A stretch of DNA of 9,201 nt from NCBI GenBank assembly GCA_035551935.1, contig DASZMJ010000167.1:1-9201 (forward strand), in the 5' to 3' direction. The translations under genes were made by a program, and so were the position numbers. Every line of letters begins with the position of its first letter. Positions within the stretch are counted from its first letter, which is position 1. The stretch is from DASZMJ01 sp035551935. Lineage in GTDB: Bacteria > Planctomycetota > Planctomycetia > Isosphaerales > Isosphaeraceae. This document shows, one piece after another, positions 4,914 to 9,201 of this stretch. Below the pieces are notes generated by a model that saw only the letters and a list, made by a program, of their open reading frames with translations, had not been told where the DNA came from and searched no databases.

Positions 4914-7900
4914 AAGCCCAGGCCGGCCGGGGACCCGCGACGACGGCCGACGGCGGGTCGGCCGTGCTCGACGACCTCGTCGACGACCTGATCGCCCGGC
5001 TCCAGGCCGGTGAGCACGTCGACCCGGAGGACTACGCCGGCCGCTTCCCCGAGCACGCCGAGCGACTCCGGCGGCTCTGGCCGACGCTGGCGGTCCTGGC
5101 CGAGCTCGGCCGCTCGGCGGCGGCAGGATCGTCGGCGGGCCCGGCGGCGATCGACCCGGGGGAGGCGCCGGCGGTCCTGGGCGACTACCGGGTCGTCCGC
5201 GAGGTCGGCCGCGGGGGCATGGGCGTCGTCTACGAGGCCGAGCAGCTCTCGCTGGGCCGTCGCGTGGCGCTCAAGGTCCTGCCGTTCGCCGCGGCCCTCG
5301 ACCCCCGGCAGCGCGCCCGCTTCCAGCTCGAGGCGCACGCCGCGGCCTGCCTCCACCACCCGCACATCGTGCCGATCCACACCGTCGGCTGCGAGCGCGG
5401 GGCGCACTTCTACGCCATGCAGTACATCGACGGGCCGTCGCTGGCCGACCTGATCCGCGACCGCATCCGCGCCGAGACGCCGACCGGCTCGTGGGACGGT
5501 CGCGACCTCGGGCCGGTCGACGCGGCGGAGGGTCCACCGCCGTCGGCGCCGTCGGCCGTGCCGCGCGACCGCGAGCGTCTCCGCGAGGTGGCGCGGCTCG
5601 GCGTGCAGGCCGCCGGGGCGCTCCAGCACGCGCACGAGCAGGGCATCCTCCATCGCGACATCAAGCCGTCGAACCTCCTGGTCGACGGCCGGCGGCACCT
5701 CTGGGTCACCGACTTCGGCCTGGCCCGCTTCAAGGACGACCCCGGCCTGACGATGACCGGCACGCTCGTCGGCACCCTCCGCTACATGAGCCCCGAGCAG
5801 GCCGGCGGCCGACGGTCCATCGTCGACCACCGGACCGACATCTACTCGCTCGGCGCCACGCTGTACGAGCTCCTGACGCTCCGCCCGGTCTTCCCCGGCC
5901 GCGACCGCCAGGAATTGCTCCGCCAGATCGCCGAGTCGGAGCCGTTGGCGCCGCGGCGGATCGACCCGGCGATCCCGCGCGACCTGGAGACGATCGTCTT
6001 GAAGGCCATGGCCAAGGACCCCGCCGGCCGCTACGCGACGGCCCAGGACTTCGCCGACGACCTCGGCCGCTTCCTCGCCGACCAGCCGATCCGCGCCCGA
6101 CGCCCCTCGCCCTTCGGCCGCGTCGCCAAGTGGTCGCGACGGCACCGGGCCGCGGTCGTGACCGCGGCGATCGTCCTCGTCGCGACGACGGCCGTCGGCG
6201 GCCTGATGCTCTGGCGCGAGCAGCGCCACACGCTCGACGCGCTGAAACAGGCCAAGGAGGAGCGCGGGCGGTCCGAGGCGTTCCTGCTGAACTTATTCGC
6301 CCTGGCCGACGACCTCTCGATCGAGGCGATGGGGCGGGTTGCCAACGCCCGCCGGGGCCAGTCGGAGAAGGACGACTTCTACCGCCGCGCGAAGGATTTC
6401 TACGGGACGGTCGTCGAGCAGACCCGCTCCTACCCCGAGATGCGCGCCATCACCGCGGAGGCCCTCCGCCGCGTCGGCTTCTGCCGGATGCTGCTGAAAG
6501 ACGCCGGAGCCGAGGCGTCGTACCGTTCGGCGATCGAGCTCTTCGAGCCGCTGGCCATCGAGCGCCCCCGCGACTTCCGCCTCCGCGCCAACCTGGCGGG
6601 CACGTATGGCGACCTCGCGGTGCTCCACCAGTACACGATGGACCCAACACGACCCAAGGACCCGAAATCGGCCGAGGGGCCGCGCCGGCGGGCCCTCGCC
6701 GAGTGGCGCCGCGTGGCATCGGACTTCCCGGACGACGAGAGCGTCCTCCGGACCGTCGCCGGCGAGTCCGCCCTACTGGCCAGCAACCTCGCGGCGCAGG
6801 GGCGCCGCGACGAGGCCGCGCGGGCCGTCGGCGAGGCGATCGACTTCCTCGTCGGCCTGCTCCGCCGGCCCCCGGCCAACCCCGGCCGTGGCCCGCGTGT
6901 GGTGCGGGCCTTCCAGGAGCTCGGCGTCGGTCTGTCGCACGCCGGCCTCCGTCGAGAGGCCGTCCGGGCCCTGGAACGCGGCCTCGAGCTGGCGCCCAAC
7001 GACGGCGCCCTCAACAACAACCTCGCCTGGCTCCTCGTCGAGTACCCCGGCGCGCCGCCGCACGACCCGAGCCGCGCCGTCGCCCTGGCACGGCGGGCCA
7101 TCGAAAACGCCCCGTCGATGGCGGTCTTCTGGAACACGCTCGGCGTGGCCCTTTACCGCGTCGGCGACTGTGAAGGCGCCGCCGAGGCCCTGAACAAGTC
7201 GATGGAGCTGAACACGGTGGACAGGGAGGGCGACCCGAACGACTGGCTCTTCCTGGCGATGCTCGAGCACCGCCGCGGCGACCGCCGCAAGGCCCGCGCC
7301 TGGCTCGACCGCTCCGTCGCCTGGATCGAGGCCAGGAAGTCGGACGACGCCGCCATCCTCCGCGCGCGGGCCGAGGCCGAGCAGTTGCTCGGCCCCGCCG
7401 ACGCGCCGGAAGCGGCGCCGTCCCCGGGCTGCTCAAGCCAGGAGCGGGTCGGTCATCCCGAGCGTGTCGAAGGCGGCCAGCCGGAGCGTGCACGAGTCGC
7501 AGCGCAGGCAGGGGCGGCCGTCGGGGCCGGGGTCGTAGCAGGAGTGCGTCAGGGCGTAGTCCACGCCCAGGGCCAGGCCGCGGGCGATGATGCGGTCCTT
7601 GGTCATCGTCAGGAACGGGGCGTGGACCCGGAAGGTGCCGCGGCCCTCGACGCCGGCCTTCGTCGCCAGGTTGGCCATCACCTCGAAGGCGCGGAGGTAC
7701 TCGGGCCGGCAGTCGGGATAGCCGGAGTAGTCCACGCAGTTGGCGCCGAGGAAGAGGTCGAAGGCGCCGAGCGATTCGGCCCAGGCCAGGGCCAGCGACA
7801 GGAACACCGTGTTCCGCGCCGGCACGTAGGTGACGGGGATCTCGGCCGCCATCGCCTCGGCGGGGCGGTCCTTGGGGACGTCGACGTCGGCCGTCAGGGC

Positions 7901-8215
7901 GCTGCCGCCGAAGGCGCGGAGGTCGACCTCGAGCTCGACGTGCCGCGCGACTCCCATCGCCGCCGCCACCCGCCGCGCCGCCAGGCGCTCGACCTCGTGC
8001 CGCTGGCCGTAGCCGATCGTCAACGCATACGGCTCGAAGCCGGCGGCGATCGCCTCGGCCAGGACCGTCGCCGAGTCGAGCCCGCCGCTGAGCAGGACCA
8101 CCCCCTTCGCCCGATCGACCATTCGCCCCCCTCCCCGCAGTCCCGGCGCCGTTCCCCCGGCCGCACCCATTGTCGGCCGGACATCGGGCGCCGGCAAGGC
8201 CGGCCGGGAAGGTGA
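4910..8215 (+). CDS. Membrane Ser/Thr protein kinase (Hanks type) with TPR-like C-terminal region; frame over-runs queC antisense
   Basis: Residues 18-68 form the N-terminal helical block often seen in planctomycete kinases (VDPEDYAGRFPEHAERLRRL). The kinase domain covers about 93-390: glycine loop VGRGGMGVVY (99-108), Lys122 in VALKVL, Glu141 of helix C, catalytic HRDIKPSN (248-255), DFG (268-270) and SPEQ (294-297). A Pro/Asp-rich insert lies at about 188-222. One transmembrane helix is at about 413-434, placing the kinase in the cytoplasm and residues 440 onward outside. TPR-like helices occur at about 665-805 (ELGVGLSHAGLRREAVRALERGLELAP, FWNTLGVALYRVGDCEGAAEALNKSMEL). The start overlaps the sigma factor stop. 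Recognisable sequence ends near residue 840 (base 7430). The next 260 codons, to the stop at 8215, are antisense to queC and low in complexity, so the true C-terminus is uncertain. All catalytic residues are present, so an active kinase is expected. Confidence 0.88.
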   Translation: MKAQAGRGPATTADGGSAVLDDLVDDLIARLQAGEHVDPEDYAGRFPEHAERLRRLWPTLAVLAELGRSAAAGSSAGPAAIDPGEAPAVLGDYRVVREVGRGGMGVVYEAEQLSLGRRVALKVLPFAAALDPRQRARFQLEAHAAACLHHPHIVPIHTVGCERGAHFYAMQYIDGPSLADLIRDRIRAETPTGSWDGRDLGPVDAAEGPPPSAPSAVPRDRERLREVARLGVQAAGALQHAHEQGILHRDIKPSNLLVDGRRHLWVTDFGLARFKDDPGLTMTGTLVGTLRYMSPEQAGGRRSIVDHRTDIYSLGATLYELLTLRPVFPGRDRQELLRQIAESEPLAPRRIDPAIPRDLETIVLKAMAKDPAGRYATAQDFADDLGRFLADQPIRARRPSPFGRVAKWSRRHRAAVVTAAIVLVATTAVGGLMLWREQRHTLDALKQAKEERGRSEAFLLNLFALADDLSIEAMGRVANARRGQSEKDDFYRRAKDFYGTVVEQTRSYPEMRAITAEALRRVGFCRMLLKDAGAEASYRSAIELFEPLAIERPRDFRLRANLAGTYGDLAVLHQYTMDPTRPKDPKSAEGPRRRALAEWRRVASDFPDDESVLRTVAGESALLASNLAAQGRRDEAARAVGEAIDFLVGLLRRPPANPGRGPRVVRAFQELGVGLSHAGLRREAVRALERGLELAPNDGALNNNLAWLLVEYPGAPPHDPSRAVALARRAIENAPSMAVFWNTLGVALYRVGDCEGAAEALNKSMELNTVDREGDPNDWLFLAMLEHRRGDRRKARAWLDRSVAWIEARKSDDAAILRARAEAEQLLGPADAPEAAPSPGCSSQERVGHPERVEGGQPERARVAAQAGAAVGAGVVAGVRQGVVHAQGQAAGDDAVLGHRQERGVDPEGAAALDAGLRRQVGHHLEGAEVLGPAVGIAGVVHAVGAEEEVEGAERFGPGQGQRQEHRVPRRHVGDGDLGRHRLGGAVLGDVDVGRQGAAAEGAEVDLELDVPRDSHRRRHPPRRQALDLVPLAVADRQRIRLEAGGDRLGQDRRRVEPAAEQDHPLRPIDHSPPSPQSRRRSPGRTHCRPDIGRRQGRPGR
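7433..8122 (-). CDS. queC: 7-cyano-7-deazaguanine (PreQ0) synthase QueC
   Basis: QueC converts 7-carboxy-7-deazaguanine and ammonia to PreQ0, using ATP, in the queuosine/7-deazaguanine pathway in the cytoplasm. The 229-residue product matches the usual length. It begins MVDRAKGVVLLSGGLDSATV, containing the PP-loop SGGLDS. It then has TIGYGQRHEVE, PVTYVPARNTVFLSLALAWAE and GANCVDYSGYPDCRPEYL, which are QueC signatures. The C-terminal zinc site is intact, with four cysteines in C-x9-C-x2-C-x2-C spacing (SCYDPGPDGRPCLRCDSC). The ATG at 8122 is chosen because it immediately precedes the family's first strand and has GGGGAGGGGGG about 4 bases upstream; the frame is open to 8236 but that part is Pro-rich and non-homologous. 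No queD, queE or folE lies in the window, so the gene stands alone here. It converges on the kinase gene, whose open frame spans it entirely. Confidence 0.95.
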   Translation of the reverse strand: MVDRAKGVVLLSGGLDSATVLAEAIAAGFEPYALTIGYGQRHEVERLAARRVAAAMGVARHVELEVDLRAFGGSALTADVDVPKDRPAEAMAAEIPVTYVPARNTVFLSLALAWAESLGAFDLFLGANCVDYSGYPDCRPEYLRAFEVMANLATKAGVEGRGTFRVHAPFLTMTKDRIIARGLALGVDYALTHSCYDPGPDGRPCLRCDSCTLRLAAFDTLGMTDPLLA

Positions 8216-8440
8216 GGGCGGTCGCGACGGATTCAAGTCCCCGCGCGATCCTGCCGATCATGACGATAGAGACGCCGCGCCAGCGGCGGGCGTCGGCACG
8301 TCGATTCAAAATGATTGGAATAAAAAATCTTTGGAATTGAGGCGCGCTCGGGACCCCGACCCACGCTGTCAGGGGGTGGAGGGCCCGCGACCGAACGGCA
8401 TGGTGCCGGGCGTCGGCGGCCGGCCCTCGGCTCGGGAGAG
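8123..8440. other. Intergenic region between queC and the surface-protein gene (divergent promoters expected)
   Basis: This stretch separates two genes transcribed away from each other. It contains the AT-rich patch at 8301-8340 and otherwise GC-rich sequence without domains or strong hairpins. Antisense frames crossing it (for example the upstream extension of queC) carry no recognisable protein. Confidence 0.5.
8301..8340 (+). promoter_or_regulatory. AT-rich, promoter-like patch upstream of the surface-protein gene
   Basis: These 40 bases (about 30% GC) stand out sharply in a GC-rich window. They contain two direct copies of TTGGAAT (8315-8321 and 8331-8337) around the run TAAAAAATC. The patch is about 100 bases before the start at 8441. 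A melting-prone promoter or a protein-binding site is the simplest reading. No confident -35/-10 assignment is possible, and it might equally serve the divergent queC gene. Confidence 0.4.
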
Positions 8441-9199
8441 ATGGCCATGGAGAGGTCCATGTTCGGTCGCGACGAGGTCAAGGGGCGGGCGTCGAGGACG
8501 GGGCGGCCCCTGGCGTGCGAGGGGCTCGAGGGGCGGCTGGTCCTCTCGACGGCGGGCGTCACGCCGCCGATGGGACTGCCGATGATGGGCATGTTCGGCC
8601 CCCTCGACGGCGGCGTGATGGCGTCGGGCACGGCCCGTCACGACATCCAGGTCGCCCGCGGCGGCAAGGGGTCCGGCCCGGTCGCCTTCCACTTCAACCC
8701 GGCGAACCTCAGCCCGCAGGCGCAGGCCGACTTCCAGAAGCTCCAGGCGGACATGAAGGCCATCCAGGCCAAGTCGACCGTCACGCCCGCCGAGGAGCAG
8801 GCCGTCCGCCAGGACTTCCAGCAGATCGCCCAGTACGCCCCCCAGGGCACCCGCGGCCACGACAAGGGCCAGGAGGTCCTGCTGAGCGGCGGGGCGAACG
8901 ACCCCGCGCACCTCGGCCCCGTCGTCATCGGCAAGGGCCCGGCGCCGGGGAACATCGGGTTCGCGGCCGGGACGACGGCCGGCTCCGGCTCCGCCGTCCT
9001 CGTGAGCCAGGACCCGTCGCAGATGGCGGCCGACCTGACCGCCCAGCTCCAGAAGGAGAACGTCCCGCAGTCGCTGATCACCAAGACCGTCGCCGACGTG
9101 CAGGCCGTGCAGGCCGCCTCCAACGTCACCGCGCAGGACACGCAGACCATCGCCGCCGACCGCCAGGCGATCGCCACCGACCTCGGCCATAAAATGTAA
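8441..9199 (+). CDS. Planctomycete surface/secreted-type protein with LExRxxLS signature and duplicated helical module; function unknown
   Basis: The product has 252 residues. Residues 22-36 (RPLACEGLEGRLVLS) match the N-terminal LExRxLLS-like signature (related to the LEPR-XLL motif) found on many planctomycete extracellular proteins; there is no classical signal peptide. A Met/Gly/Pro-rich stretch follows (40-62). Two helical, Gln/Ala-rich modules lie at about 91-135 and 190-249. ADMKAIQAKSTVTPAEEQ (103-120) aligns with ADVQAVQAASNVTAQDTQ (218-235), showing an internal duplication. The Gly-rich link (136-189) contains PVVIGKGPAPGNIGFAAG. The frame starts at ATG 8441; an in-frame ATG at 8447 has better spacing to GGGAGAG (8434-8440) and may be the true start. 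The stop TAA is at 9197-9199. I do not recognise a specific family. Surface location is inferred from the signature only. Confidence 0.7.
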   Translation: MAMERSMFGRDEVKGRASRTGRPLACEGLEGRLVLSTAGVTPPMGLPMMGMFGPLDGGVMASGTARHDIQVARGGKGSGPVAFHFNPANLSPQAQADFQKLQADMKAIQAKSTVTPAEEQAVRQDFQQIAQYAPQGTRGHDKGQEVLLSGGANDPAHLGPVVIGKGPAPGNIGFAAGTTAGSGSAVLVSQDPSQMAADLTAQLQKENVPQSLITKTVADVQAVQAASNVTAQDTQTIAADRQAIATDLGHKM

Positions 9200-9201
9200 G
9201 A

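Noticed and set aside
4373..6229. Minus-strand frame of 618 codons opposite the sigma factor and kinase
   Set aside because: It is composed of Arg/Asp/Val/Gly-rich antisense sequence with no domain. It is explained by GC-rich third positions in the genes on the plus strand.
8369..9190. Minus-strand frame of 273 codons opposite the surface-type gene
   Set aside because: It is an antisense shadow of low complexity. The plus-strand frame has the LExRxxLS signature, an internal duplication and a usable ribosome-binding site.

Overview
The window is high-GC DNA from a planctomycete, most likely of the Isosphaeraceae/Gemmatales type. This rests on family content rather than a marker gene: a DUF1559-type pseudopilin, an ECF sigma factor overlapping a membrane Ser/Thr kinase with a TPR-like tail, a secreted squalene-cyclase-like toroid protein with a CxxCH motif, and a surface-type protein with an LExRxxLS N-terminal signature. 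Genes have strongly GC-rich third codon positions, and this creates long stop-free antisense frames that mislead gene calling.

Layout. 1-148: the end of an IS3-family insertion sequence, with the start of its orfA on the minus strand. 363-923: a small lipoprotein gene, overlapping by 4 bases the start of a DUF1559 pseudopilin gene (920-). The pilin gene is cut after about 97 codons by a 696-bp element (1210-1905). That element is a REP-associated tyrosine transposase (RAYT, 1338-1850) between two perfect 53-bp inverted arms, each folding into two adjacent hairpins. The other side of the element cuts the 3' part of a minus-strand gene (start 3179) encoding an exported cyclase/prenyltransferase-fold protein that continues into what looks like the first part of an alpha/beta hydrolase. 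The element therefore joins two broken genes, with no visible target duplication.

3180-4283 holds no credible gene. It contains a solitary diverged copy of the RAYT-arm double hairpin (3285-3334) whose stems differ from the arm by compensatory changes. It also contains an array of eleven same-orientation 17-bp motifs (consensus GGCGCGAAACGAACCCA, 3613-4104) with clustered spacings (29-33, 57-58, 70-75). The array sits about 180 bp upstream of a sigma factor/kinase operon.

4284-4913 encodes an ECF sigma factor, overlapping by 4 bases a Ser/Thr kinase (4910-). The kinase has its catalytic core, one transmembrane helix and a TPR-like C-terminal region. Its recognisable part ends near 7430, but the frame stays open to 8215 and runs antisense through the whole of queC (7433-8122, minus), the PreQ0 synthase of 7-deazaguanine synthesis. 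After an intergenic region with an AT-rich promoter-like patch, 8441-9199 encodes a planctomycete surface-type protein with an internally duplicated helical module.

The sigma factor and kinase probably form one signalling unit. The remaining genes look unrelated in function. The parts most worth a second look are the 17-bp motif array, the covarying double hairpins tied to the RAYT, and the double-truncation junction.
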